This document shows positions 14,386-22,935 of a stretch of 38,444 nucleotides of DNA, one piece after another. Origin of the DNA: an uncultured Oscillibacter sp. (GTDB taxonomy: Bacteria; Bacillota; Clostridia; Oscillospirales; Oscillospiraceae); assembly GCA_910576845.1 (NCBI GenBank), contig CAJTJA010000018.1, positions 1-38,444 on the forward strand, given 5' to 3'. The notes beneath the pieces are model-generated. The model was given only the letters and a program-made list of their open reading frames with translations. It did not search any database and was not told the origin of the DNA. The stretch's first letter is position 1; each line of letters starts with the position of its first letter. Position numbers and translations under genes: made by a program.

Positions 14386-17190
14386 ATGGCAGTCAGCGGG
14401 ATAAGCAGCAGAAGCATTTATGGCAATCGAAACGTGATCACCGGCCTTGCCAGCGGCATGGACACGGAGGGCATGATCGAAAACGCAATATCTGCGTACA
14501 AAAATAAGATTACGACTCTGTCCCAAAAACGCACAAAGACTGAGTGGAAGCAGGAAGCGTATCGGAGCATCATTAATAAGATGTCTTCTTTCGCCGACAA
14601 GTACACTTCCTATCGCTCCAGCAACAATTTGATGTCGGCCAGCTTCTTTGATCATGCTGTAAAAACGGTCGCCAAAGGAAAATACGCTGACAAAGTCAGC
14701 GCTGTTGGCCGGGCCAGCAGTAATATACAGGTGAACCGGGTCAGGCAGCTGGCCACTGCGGCCACATACAAGCTCAGTGGCACGGCGCTGGACAGCCAGA
14801 CATCCGATTTCGGATCAGGCAGCGTCTCCGCGGCCGCTCCCGGGACACTGGATTTGGATAAAGAGATTGACGTCAGCAACCTGAGTGGCTCTTTAACGTT
14901 GTCTTACGGCGGTTCCAGCGCCCTGAGCCGTCTGACCATTAACTTTGATGAGACTCAGGTCTTTGCTGATGATGGCAAAGGTGTAAAGGACGGCAAGACC
15001 GGCATTGAAAAGCTGGCAGACGAGATCAATAAACAGCTGGAGTCCCAGAGTGTTTCCATCGGCAGCAAAACATACACTGGCAAGGAATTGCTGGACAATG
15101 TGATTAAGGCCGAGGTCAAGGACGGCAAAATTACCTTTACGGACCCAAAGAAGAACGGCGTTTACGTCAGCGACGCTACCGGCACTGTTCAGGAGAAGCT
15201 GTTGGGTGGGAAAGAAGTCAGCAGTATACCCGGAGAACAAATTAAAGAGCTGACACTGTCTGCCGACGCTCTTGAGACAACGAAAGTAGGGACGTTTGAC
15301 TATCTGTCTTCCAGAGGCGCCAGCATGGAAATTACTCTGGATGGTGTAACCAAGACCGTCAAGCTGCCCGGCAAAGGCGACATTGCCAGCGGACTGACCG
15401 GCAAGGATAGAGACAAAGCCTATATTGACGCATTCCAAAAGAATATTGACAGCGCTTTCGGCGCCGGAAAGTTCACGGTAAGCGATAAGAATGCGGGTGT
15501 GGACGGCAAGGGCATTCAGCTTGAGTTTACCGCCGCTCAGAAGGGGTCCACCTTCTCAGTCAAATCTTCCAAGGGTGAAATTCTGGGACTTGGCGACAGC
15601 AAGCAGGTTACCAGTTATCTCAATACGGGAAAGACGCTGGGTGAGCTGCTGGGAGAGGATGGCTTTTCGGGCTTTGAAAAAGCATATGTTGAAAAGAAAG
15701 ACGCCAACGGAAAGGTTATCAGGGAGCTGGCAAAGGACGCCAACGGCAAGCAGCTTTATTCCTTTAAGGTGAACGGGAAGGAAATTGGTCAGTTTAATGA
15801 GGATACTACCCTGAATACCGTCTTCAACACGATGAGCAACAGCGATGACTCCGACGTTAAGGTGGGGTATTCCAAGCTGACCAATGAGCTGACATTTACT
15901 GCCAAGGACACTGGCGTGGCCGGCGAAATCAAATTCAGTGGCCTGTCAGCTGCGCTGTTCAAGACAGAGGATGCCTCTAAGGCCGCCAGCGGCTATACGG
16001 CCGGTCAGGACGCCATCTTTGAAGTCAGCGTCAACGGAACCTCTCTGGGGGAGATTACCCGCAGTTCCAACAGCGTGGAGATGGATGGAATGACCATCAA
16101 CCTCAAGGGTACCTTTGGTTATAAAACGGACGAGAACGGCAACATTGAATATGAGACGGAGCAGGCAAAGGACAAGGATGGGAATCTGCTCTTCAGTATT
16201 CAGGGGAAGCAGGTCAGCGCAAAGGCCGAGGGTGACAAACTGGCTTTTACTGACGAGAAAACCGGGAAAACAATATATGGTATAATGAACGAAGACGGGA
16301 AGCTGACGTTTACAAACCCGAATCAAGGCGATGCCCAGGTCTACGCTCAGATCGACGGTTCCGGCAGACTGCGGTTTACTGCGGATGAGACGCAGGGGCA
16401 GGAGATGAAGGCTGTTATGAACAGCCTGGCAATCAAAGATACCAATGCCGAAGCCGTCACCTTTGAGACCAGCTCCGACGCCGATAAAATCGTGGACGCT
16501 GTGAAAGCCATGGTCAACGATTATAATGAAATGGTGAAGGAGATCAAAAGCGCTTACTCCACCCTTCCTGCCCAGCAGTCCAATGGCGCGTATTACGAGC
16601 CTCTGACTGCCGAGGAGGAAGAGGATGCGACGGAAAGCTTTATTAAGAATTGGACGGAGAAAGCGAAGCAGGGAATTCTTTTCGGCGACCGGGATTTGGC
16701 CTCCCTTTATCAGCGCCTGACATCTGCCGTTTCCCTGACCGGTGAAAACGGCGCGGCTCTCCGGGCCGCGGGTATTACGGTGAACTACTCCAACGGACTG
16801 AGCACCATTGACTTTGACGAGGATAAGTTCAGAACTGCCCTGAATAACGATCCGGATAAAGTTCGGGATGCTTTCACGGCCAGCACTGAGGCCGGCTCCA
16901 AGAGCAACGGATTGATGCAGGCTTTGAAGCAGCCCCTGGATATGTACGGCAAGACCAGCGGCGGCAAGGGTATTCTGGTGGAAAAGGCCGGTTCTCCTCT
17001 GGCCCCCAGCACCATGTATACCAATACCATTCAGAAAGAACTGGATCGGATCGATGAACAGATTGAGAAATGGCAGGATAAGATGACCGACCAGGTGGAC
17101 TATTACACCAGTCAGTTCTCCCGGCTGGAACAGCTGGTCCAGCAGATGAACTCCCAGAGTTCTTATTTCTCCCAGCTGATGGGCGGATGA
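14386..17190 (+). CDS. fliD: Flagellar filament cap protein FliD (HAP2), unusually large
   Basis: 934 residues, about twice the length of Bacillus FliD. The FliD_N domain occupies ~15-115 (VITGLASGMDTEGMIENAIS ... EWKQEAYRSIINKM). The FliD_C domain occupies ~690-930 (IVDAVKAMVNDYNEMVKEIK, then FDEDKFRTALNNDPDKVRDA and a coiled-coil tail). The extra ~450 residues between them hold several beta-rich segments with related wording (DANGKVIRE, DANGKQLYSF, DENGNIEYE, DKDGNLLFSI), suggesting repeated surface domains. FliD caps the filament and folds flagellin, and its outer domains are exposed. The ATG has AAAGGAGTGG upstream. fliS follows 24 bases later. Confidence 0.93.
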   Translation: MAVSGISSRSIYGNRNVITGLASGMDTEGMIENAISAYKNKITTLSQKRTKTEWKQEAYRSIINKMSSFADKYTSYRSSNNLMSASFFDHAVKTVAKGKYADKVSAVGRASSNIQVNRVRQLATAATYKLSGTALDSQTSDFGSGSVSAAAPGTLDLDKEIDVSNLSGSLTLSYGGSSALSRLTINFDETQVFADDGKGVKDGKTGIEKLADEINKQLESQSVSIGSKTYTGKELLDNVIKAEVKDGKITFTDPKKNGVYVSDATGTVQEKLLGGKEVSSIPGEQIKELTLSADALETTKVGTFDYLSSRGASMEITLDGVTKTVKLPGKGDIASGLTGKDRDKAYIDAFQKNIDSAFGAGKFTVSDKNAGVDGKGIQLEFTAAQKGSTFSVKSSKGEILGLGDSKQVTSYLNTGKTLGELLGEDGFSGFEKAYVEKKDANGKVIRELAKDANGKQLYSFKVNGKEIGQFNEDTTLNTVFNTMSNSDDSDVKVGYSKLTNELTFTAKDTGVAGEIKFSGLSAALFKTEDASKAASGYTAGQDAIFEVSVNGTSLGEITRSSNSVEMDGMTINLKGTFGYKTDENGNIEYETEQAKDKDGNLLFSIQGKQVSAKAEGDKLAFTDEKTGKTIYGIMNEDGKLTFTNPNQGDAQVYAQIDGSGRLRFTADETQGQEMKAVMNSLAIKDTNAEAVTFETSSDADKIVDAVKAMVNDYNEMVKEIKSAYSTLPAQQSNGAYYEPLTAEEEEDATESFIKNWTEKAKQGILFGDRDLASLYQRLTSAVSLTGENGAALRAAGITVNYSNGLSTIDFDEDKFRTALNNDPDKVRDAFTASTEAGSKSNGLMQALKQPLDMYGKTSGGKGILVEKAGSPLAPSTMYTNTIQKELDRIDEQIEKWQDKMTDQVDYYTSQFSRLEQLVQQMNSQSSYFSQLMGG

Positions 17191-17214
17191 TAAAAAGGCG
17201 GTGATCCACAGACA

Positions 17215-17592
17215 ATGGATATGAAAGGCTTCCAGCAGTACAAAGCGCAGAGCGTCAATACCATGACCCAGGGGGAGCTGCTGCTGCTTCTGTATGACGA
17301 GCTGTACAAACGTCTGTCCCAGGCGGAGCTTATGCTGGATCAGCAGAATTACCCTGTGTATGAGGCTTCCGTTGAACGAGCTGTTGCTATCATTGAGTAT
17401 CTGGACGCCACGTTGGACCGGCAGTATCCCATTAGCAAGAACCTGGCTCAGCTCTATGAGTATTTTACCTATGAGCTGGGGCGGGCGAAGATTGGCCGCC
17501 GGAAGGAAATTCTGACCCATGTGAAGACCATGATCAATGAGCTGCGGGACGCCTTCCGTCAGGCGCAAAAGAGCGGAGATTCAGGAAAGTAG
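17215..17592 (+). CDS. fliS: Flagellin export chaperone FliS
   Basis: 125 residues, all-helical. The N-terminus (YKAQSVNTMTQGELLLLLYDEL) and LYEYFTYELGRAKIGRRKEIL match FliS. It binds the C-terminus of flagellin and prevents early polymerisation. It sits directly after fliD, the standard order. No flagellin gene is in the window. Confidence 0.93.
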   Translation: MDMKGFQQYKAQSVNTMTQGELLLLLYDELYKRLSQAELMLDQQNYPVYEASVERAVAIIEYLDATLDRQYPISKNLAQLYEYFTYELGRAKIGRRKEILTHVKTMINELRDAFRQAQKSGDSGK

Positions 17593-17600
17593 GGATCAGG

Positions 17601-17987
17601 ATGGAAGCATCGGCGCTTTTGGATGCGCATGTACAGCTGAAGCGTGCATATGCCGCCTTGAATGAAGCTTTGGACATGACACGTCAACTGGCGGACGCCG
17701 CGGACCGGGATGATCAGGTTGCCGCGCAGATGCTGGTTTCCATGCGGCAGGAACCCACCGACAAGCTGGCTAGAACACAGGAGGCTCTGGAACAGCAGCG
17801 CCAGGCCCTGCCCGCTGCTGATGGCCAGCGCTTGGCCGCTCTATTAAAAGGGGCGGCGGCGGAAACGGCAGAGGAGGCTCCGTTGGCAAACCAAGTGGGC
17901 TTAAACCAAAGAATTTTGAAGCAGCTTGTGGAATTGGACCAGGTGGTTAACCGCAAACTGGCAAGAGAGAAGTCCATTTATAAATAA
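17601..17987 (+). CDS. Small helical protein, FlgN/FliT-like export chaperone
   Basis: 128 residues, predicted almost wholly helical and rich in Ala, Gln and Leu. There is no strong motif. Identification rests on size, helical content and position 8 bases after fliS, where Gram-positive loci usually carry a FliT-like gene. FlgN is the alternative. Such chaperones carry FliD or the hook-associated proteins to FlhA. Confidence 0.55.
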   Translation: MEASALLDAHVQLKRAYAALNEALDMTRQLADAADRDDQVAAQMLVSMRQEPTDKLARTQEALEQQRQALPAADGQRLAALLKGAAAETAEEAPLANQVGLNQRILKQLVELDQVVNRKLAREKSIYK

Positions 17988-18001
17988 CCACTGCAAGAGC
18001 C

Positions 18002-18033
18002 GGAGCCCCGGCTGGCCAGTCTGGCCGGGCTCC
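18002..18033 (+). terminator. GC-rich hairpin after the fliD-fliS operon
   Basis: Arms GGAGCCCCGGC and GGCCGGGCTCC pair with one bulge. It lies 15 bases after the last stop of the cluster. No T-run follows, so termination is only suggested by position. Confidence 0.45.
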
Positions 18034-18070
18034 CGCCTTTGCGTGTGTATAAGCGGGGTCTTTAAAGGCC

Positions 18071-18104
18071 TCTTCCGCTGGGAGTAAGCTCTCCCAGCGG
18101 AAGA
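18071..18104 (+). promoter_or_regulatory. Perfect 14-bp hairpin just before the FtsE-like gene
   Basis: TCTTCCGCTGGGAG, loop TAAGCT, then CTCCCAGCGGAAGA. It has no T-run and ends 28 bases before the chosen start at 18133. It could be a second terminator of the fliD operon, an RNA processing or stability element, or a control hairpin of the downstream gene. Confidence 0.5.
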
Positions 18105-18132
18105 TGATTCAAGATTTATGGGAGCGCAGAGT

Positions 18133-18870
18133 ATGCCCACGATCACGCTGGAAAACGTCACAAAGAACTATAAGCTGGACCGCCGGCAGCAAAAGGAGCA
18201 TAAAGGCAAAAAGTATGAAGTCGGCGTAGAGAATATTAATCTGACTATCCGGCAGGGAGAGTTTGTTTTCTTAGTCGGAAGCAGCGGCGCGGGAAAGAGC
18301 ACATTGCTGGACCTGATTTCCGGAAAGCTGAAGCCGGATAAAGGGACAGTGTGTCTGGATAAGAAAGATATCTCCAAGCTGATTCCCTGGAGTCAGAACC
18401 GGATGGCGATTCTCTTCGGCAAGGTCCAGCAGGAACACAGTCTCATCCGAAAAATGACGGTGGAAGAGAACCTCTGGATTGCCGCCCAAGTGGGCCGCCG
18501 CCGTTTTGAGAGCGGCAAGCACGTGGAGCTTCGGGTAAAGAAAGTGCTGGGTTTGGTGGGAATGCGGGGAGTGGAATCCCGCTATCCCGTAGAAATGTCC
18601 ATTGGGGAATGCCGCCGGGTGGAACTGGCGAGAGCACTCATCAACAGTCCGCCTATTTTGGTGCTGGACGAGATTACGGCAAATTTGGACGATGACAATA
18701 TTTGGGATATGTTTCAGCTATTACAGGAGGTCAATCGTATGGGCACCACCGTCATCATGGCTACTCACGCCAGCCGGTATGTCAATATTATGCGCCGCCG
18801 GGTAGTAACGTTGGTAGATGGAAAGATTTTTGGTGATGTCGAAAAGGGAAGATACGGCGACGTGGTATAG
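18133..18870 (+). CDS. Orphan FtsE-like ABC ATPase with altered signature motif
   Basis: 245 residues from ATG 18133 (GGGAG 8-9 bases upstream; the frame opens at ATG 18118, but that start lacks a ribosome site). Walker A is G49-SSGAGKST, Walker B is ILVLDE (E180), and the H-loop histidine is H212 in MATHA. The layout and length match FtsE/lipoprotein-release type ATPases. Two motifs are off: the signature reads MSIGE instead of LSGGQ, and the D-loop region reads EITANLD instead of EPTGNLD. Residues ~16-28 hold a basic insert (RRQQKEHKGKK). No FtsX-like permease is nearby, so the partner is unknown. It lies between flagellar chaperones and a chemoreceptor. Confidence 0.8.
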   Translation: MPTITLENVTKNYKLDRRQQKEHKGKKYEVGVENINLTIRQGEFVFLVGSSGAGKSTLLDLISGKLKPDKGTVCLDKKDISKLIPWSQNRMAILFGKVQQEHSLIRKMTVEENLWIAAQVGRRRFESGKHVELRVKKVLGLVGMRGVESRYPVEMSIGECRRVELARALINSPPILVLDEITANLDDDNIWDMFQLLQEVNRMGTTVIMATHASRYVNIMRRRVVTLVDGKIFGDVEKGRYGDVV

Positions 18871-18931
18871 CCCCGAAGCCGATGATTATAGATACGATAA
18901 AGAGCCCTGATTAAAGAGGAGGAAGACTTAA

Positions 18932-20710
18932 ATGATCAAAAACATGAAAGTCAGGAAAAGCCTGGTCATGGGGTATGGAATTACCATCTGCATCTCTGCC
19001 GTCATTATTATTACTTCCCTGATCCTGATGACTGTGCAGAAGGGCCAGTACACCAATATTCTGGAGAAGTATGTCCAGTCCAACGAGTTGGTGTCCGAGA
19101 GCCGGATCAGCTATAATATTGCCGCCCGGAGCCTGCGTGACTCGGTGCTGTCCGGTGACATGAGCAGTGTGGATACCGCCAACAGCAAAATCAATGAGCT
19201 GAAAACCCAACTGGCGGAACTGAGCAGCGTCTATCCCCTGGACGACAAGACGGAACTGAACAACTTTGTAAAATTGGTGGAGGACTGGGAAGCTGAGGCT
19301 GCCACTATCGGCCAGACCGCCAGGACGAACCAGCAGGAGGCAGCGAATCTGATTGTGAGCCACTGCACGCCTGTCCTGGCCCAGGCCGCCGCCGCCGGAG
19401 ACGCCTTGGCTGAAAAGCTCCAGGCGGAGCAGACTGCCATTATTGACCAGCAGAGTATAATTTCCAATATTGCCATCATCGCCATTATTGTTGCGATGAT
19501 CATCGCGACGTTTATCGTCATCCGGATTGCCTTTGCCATCATCAAGAGTATCGTGGTGCCTGTGGAAAAGGTCCATGCTGCCCTGGTTGGCTTCAGCGAG
19601 GGCAAGCTGGATATTCCTGTGGACTACGAGAGCAAGAGCGAGCTGGGCGAGATGTGCGACGCTCTGCGGACCAGTCAGAAGGTTCTGGACGGAGTTATTC
19701 AGGACACCTGTCACCTTCTGGAGGAAATGGGCAACGGAAACTTCAACTGCCGTACCCAGGTTGAGCAGTACTATGTAGGTGCTCTGAGCGATATGCTCAA
19801 GTCTATTCGTGTCATCAACCGCGGCCTCAGCGATACCTTGGCGCAGATCAGTCTCAGTGGAGAGCAGGTTTCCTCCGGTTCTGAGCAGGTTTCCACCGGC
19901 GCCCAGGCCCTGGCTCAGGGCGCTACGGAGCAGGCCAGCGCCGTTCAGGAGCTGTCCGCTACGATCGCCGAGATTTCCAGCCGCTCCCAGAGCAATGCCA
20001 AGCGCAGTGAAGAAGCCATTGATCATTCTAAGAACGCCGATCTTCGCGTCCGTGAAAGCGCCGATTATATGGAAGAGATGGTCAAGGCCATGGAGAAGAT
20101 TTCCAGCTCTTCTCAGGAGATTGGAAAGATTATTGCTACGATTGAGAACATTGCTTTCCAGACCAACATCCTGGCTCTGAACGCCGCCGTTGAGGCTGCG
20201 CGTGCCGGCAGCGCAGGCAAGGGCTTTGCCGTGGTCGCTGATGAAGTCCGCAATTTGGCTACGAAGTCGGATCAGGCCGCTAAGGCAACCAAGGAGCTGA
20301 TTGACAATTCCATTACATCTGTTCAGGACGGCAGTGAGATTGTCAAACGGGTTTCTGAGTCTTTGGATAAGACGGTGGAGGCCACCAATGAATCCATGTC
20401 GGCGCTCCAGGAGATTGCCAAGGCTGTTGAGGAAGAGGCCGAGGCTATTGCTCAGGTCACGGAGGGTATTGACCAGATTTCCTCTGTGGTGCAGACCAAC
20501 TCCGCAACTTCTGAGCAGTCCGCTGCCGCCAGTGAGGAGTTGAGCAGCCAGGCATCTTTAATGAAGGAACTGCTTTCCAAGTTCCATCTGCGCAATGACA
20601 GCGGAACAAGCAGCTACAGTTCCTCGACCAGCTATTCTGAAGACAGCGGAGCCGATACTTCTTATGACAGCGGTTACAGCGCAGGTGGCAGCGCGTTCAG
20701 CAAATATTGA
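18932..20710 (+). CDS. Methyl-accepting chemotaxis protein
   Basis: 592 residues. Membrane segments lie at ~11-33 and ~176-200, enclosing a ~140-residue helical sensor domain. A HAMP domain follows at ~200-255 (a second HAMP-like stretch may follow to ~300), then the long coiled-coil signalling domain. The hairpin tip near residue 403 (IENIAFQTNILALNAAVEAA) is the receptor hallmark that binds CheA/CheW. The C-terminal ~35 residues are Ser/Tyr/Asp-rich with SYS and SYDSGYS-type repeats and no CheR-binding pentapeptide. The ligand is unknown. GAGGAGGAAG precedes the ATG. Confidence 0.93.
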   Translation: MIKNMKVRKSLVMGYGITICISAVIIITSLILMTVQKGQYTNILEKYVQSNELVSESRISYNIAARSLRDSVLSGDMSSVDTANSKINELKTQLAELSSVYPLDDKTELNNFVKLVEDWEAEAATIGQTARTNQQEAANLIVSHCTPVLAQAAAAGDALAEKLQAEQTAIIDQQSIISNIAIIAIIVAMIIATFIVIRIAFAIIKSIVVPVEKVHAALVGFSEGKLDIPVDYESKSELGEMCDALRTSQKVLDGVIQDTCHLLEEMGNGNFNCRTQVEQYYVGALSDMLKSIRVINRGLSDTLAQISLSGEQVSSGSEQVSTGAQALAQGATEQASAVQELSATIAEISSRSQSNAKRSEEAIDHSKNADLRVRESADYMEEMVKAMEKISSSSQEIGKIIATIENIAFQTNILALNAAVEAARAGSAGKGFAVVADEVRNLATKSDQAAKATKELIDNSITSVQDGSEIVKRVSESLDKTVEATNESMSALQEIAKAVEEEAEAIAQVTEGIDQISSVVQTNSATSEQSAAASEELSSQASLMKELLSKFHLRNDSGTSSYSSSTSYSEDSGADTSYDSGYSAGGSAFSKY

Positions 20711-20830
20711 GGAAGCACAGGACTGACCTTCCATATGCTGGCTGAACCGGCTTTTTAAGATGTAGGCTGCCATGGAATGAATGCAGAATTACTTGCGCTA
20801 TTCCGCACTGGCAGTAAAGCTTTCCCTGCC

Positions 20831-20871
20831 ATGATGCCAGAAGGCGGTTCAGTGCCGCCTTCTGGCATCAT
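20831..20871 (+). terminator. Strong hairpin terminator after the chemoreceptor
   Basis: Perfect 17-bp stem ATGATGCCAGAAGGCGG / CCGCCTTCTGGCATCAT with a 7-base loop, followed by TTTGTG. It lies in the 211-base gap before the FtsA-like gene; the rest of the gap shows nothing else clear. Confidence 0.7.
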
Positions 20872-20921
20872 TTGTGCCAGTCCCTGCTATAAAAGGGAGA
20901 CATGAAAAGGAGTAACTTTTT

Positions 20922-22904
20922 ATGAAAGATTACAGAGCCCAGGAGCGGGATACAATTTTTGCCCTGGATATTGGCACCCGCAGTATTGTTGGTGTTGTGG
21001 GGAAGCTCTCCGGCAACCGTTTTAAGGCCCTGGAGATTGAGACGGCAGAGCATGGCAGCCGTGCCATGCTGGATGGCCAGATTGACAATATTCAACAGGT
21101 GGGCGCTTTAGCTCGGGCAGTGACAGAGCGCCTGGAGGAGCGCTTAGGCGTTCATCTGGAGCGGGTTTGTGTAGCCGCTGCCGGCCGGGCCCTGCGGACC
21201 CAGAGCGGAAGCTTTTCCTTGGATCTGACCGATGAAAAATCCATCAGCGCCGAGACCATCAGCCGCCTGGAGGCCGGAGCCCTTTCTGCTGCGGAAGAGG
21301 CGCTTCAAATGGAGGATGACGTTCGAAAACAGTTCTTCATGGTTGGCTATACTGTGGCTCAATACCGCTTGGATAATTACCCTTTGGCCTCTCTTTTGGA
21401 TCACAGCGGCCAAAAAGCGGAGGCGGATGTGGTGGCGACGTTTCTGCCTGGAGAGGTAGTGGAGAGCCTTTATGCCGCTATGCGGGCGGCGGGTCTTCAG
21501 GTTTCCAGCCTGACGCTGGAGCCCATTGCCGCTATGAATGCCGCTATCCCGATGGAACTGCGGCTTTTGAATTTGGCACTGGTGGACATTGGGGCAGGCA
21601 CTACAGATATTGCCGTCTGCCGGGACGGCAGTGTCACAGGCTATACCATGGCGACCATTGCCGGAGATGAGATTACCGAGGCCATCATGCGGACATTTTT
21701 GGTAGATTTTCAGACGGCGGAGGAGATAAAACGGAATCTCCGCCCTGATGAGGATGTCCATTATACAGATATTTTAGGGTTGGAGAACACAGCTTCCTTT
21801 GAGGAGATTCACACCGCCATTCAGGAGCCCATGGGCCGTTTGGCGGAGGCCATTGCTGCCCAAGTGACAGAACTTAACAGCGGCGCACCCTCGGCCTTGT
21901 TTCTGGCAGGGGGCGGCAGCAAGCTGAGCGGGCTTCGGGAAAGAGTAGCTGCGAGTTTGGATATGGATGAGCGGCGAGTGGCCATTGCCGGGAATAATTT
22001 TTCCAAAAGTGCTTTCGCCGATGAGATAGATTTGAACAATCCGGAATATACTACGCCGCTTGGCATAGCCGTTTCTGCCGCGCTTGGGCTGCTGAATGAC
22101 AGCTATGTCATCACACTTAACGGTGAGACAGCCAAGCTTTTCCGCAGCGGTGTTCTGACTGTGCGGGATATTCTGTTGATGAATGGCTACAATTACTCGG
22201 ATATGTTGGGTCATTCAGGGAAGAACTTGGGCGTAACCTTAAACGGCCGGCATATGATTCTCCGGGGAGAGCCTGCCGCTCCTGCCATTTTGCGGGTAAA
22301 CGGTGAAGAGGCGGCTATCAATACAGTGGTCCATGCAGGGGATGATATTCGTTTCCAGCCGGCCCGCAGCGGCGCGGATGCTGAGAAGACGCTGGGGGAA
22401 CTGCTGGGGAGAAACTTTTCCGGCCGTGTACTCCTGAATAATCAGGAGGGAAACCTGAAGGCGCCTCTGCGCCAGGGAGATGTAATCCTGACGCTGGAGG
22501 GCCCTGCCGGCATGGTTCCTCCTTTGGAGGTAAAGGCGGTGGAGCAGGCGGCTTCTGTTTCACTGCCTGTTAAAGAAAGGGAAGAAGCTCTGCCGGCAGA
22601 ACCGGTCCGGCAGTCTTCTTTCCCGGAAGAGCCAAAAGAGAAAGAGGCGCCTAAAGAAGAGACGGCAAAAGCGGAGCCGCTGAAGCCGTTGATTCGCAAA
22701 CGGGAAGTGGAGATCATGCTAAATGGCAAGCCTTTGATTCTGCCGCCAAAGGAGAACGGACAGCCCTATTATATGATGGACCTGCTGGAGCGCTCCGGTG
22801 TGGACTTTGAAAAGCTGGAGGGCCCGGTTCGTTTGGCAGTAAACGGTGTGGAGTGTGGTTTCAGCCAGGCGGTGAAGGACCGGGACTCCATTACCATCCG
22901 GTGA
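20922..22904 (+). CDS. FtsA-like actin-fold ATPase with long C-terminal extension
   Basis: 660 residues; ordinary FtsA has about 420. Phosphate-1 motif is ALDIGTRS (D16), phosphate-2 is LVDIGAGTTDIAV (D221), and the adenosine motif is LFLAGGGSKLSG (~327). Residues ~80-170 look like the FtsA-specific 1C (SHS2) insert, so it is closer to FtsA/PilM than to MreB or DnaK. After ~395 comes an extension with two or three small beta-rich parts (VTLNGRHMIL, LRVNGEE, LAVNGVECGF), separated by a charged linker at ~545-590. The C-terminal amphipathic membrane helix of FtsA is not seen. AAAGGAG precedes the ATG. Its likely partner is the membrane protein that follows. Its role next to motility genes is unknown. 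Confidence 0.78.
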   Translation: MKDYRAQERDTIFALDIGTRSIVGVVGKLSGNRFKALEIETAEHGSRAMLDGQIDNIQQVGALARAVTERLEERLGVHLERVCVAAAGRALRTQSGSFSLDLTDEKSISAETISRLEAGALSAAEEALQMEDDVRKQFFMVGYTVAQYRLDNYPLASLLDHSGQKAEADVVATFLPGEVVESLYAAMRAAGLQVSSLTLEPIAAMNAAIPMELRLLNLALVDIGAGTTDIAVCRDGSVTGYTMATIAGDEITEAIMRTFLVDFQTAEEIKRNLRPDEDVHYTDILGLENTASFEEIHTAIQEPMGRLAEAIAAQVTELNSGAPSALFLAGGGSKLSGLRERVAASLDMDERRVAIAGNNFSKSAFADEIDLNNPEYTTPLGIAVSAALGLLNDSYVITLNGETAKLFRSGVLTVRDILLMNGYNYSDMLGHSGKNLGVTLNGRHMILRGEPAAPAILRVNGEEAAINTVVHAGDDIRFQPARSGADAEKTLGELLGRNFSGRVLLNNQEGNLKAPLRQGDVILTLEGPAGMVPPLEVKAVEQAASVSLPVKEREEALPAEPVRQSSFPEEPKEKEAPKEETAKAEPLKPLIRKREVEIMLNGKPLILPPKENGQPYYMMDLLERSGVDFEKLEGPVRLAVNGVECGFSQAVKDRDSITIR

Positions 22905-22935
22905 GGGCAGGCCCTGCAGATAGGAGAGTGAAGCG

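Noticed and set aside
15946..17568. 540-codon open frame on the minus strand, opposite fliD and fliS
   Set aside because: It spans two well-identified genes and has no domain or ribosome site.
18880..18931. Sigma-28 promoter before the chemoreceptor (TACGATAA)
   Set aside because: The -10-like sequence has no -35 at the spacing seen before fliD and cheA.
18911..20026. 371-codon open frame on the minus strand, opposite the chemoreceptor
   Set aside because: Antisense shadow of a clear receptor gene; His/Asp/Gly-rich translation without a domain.
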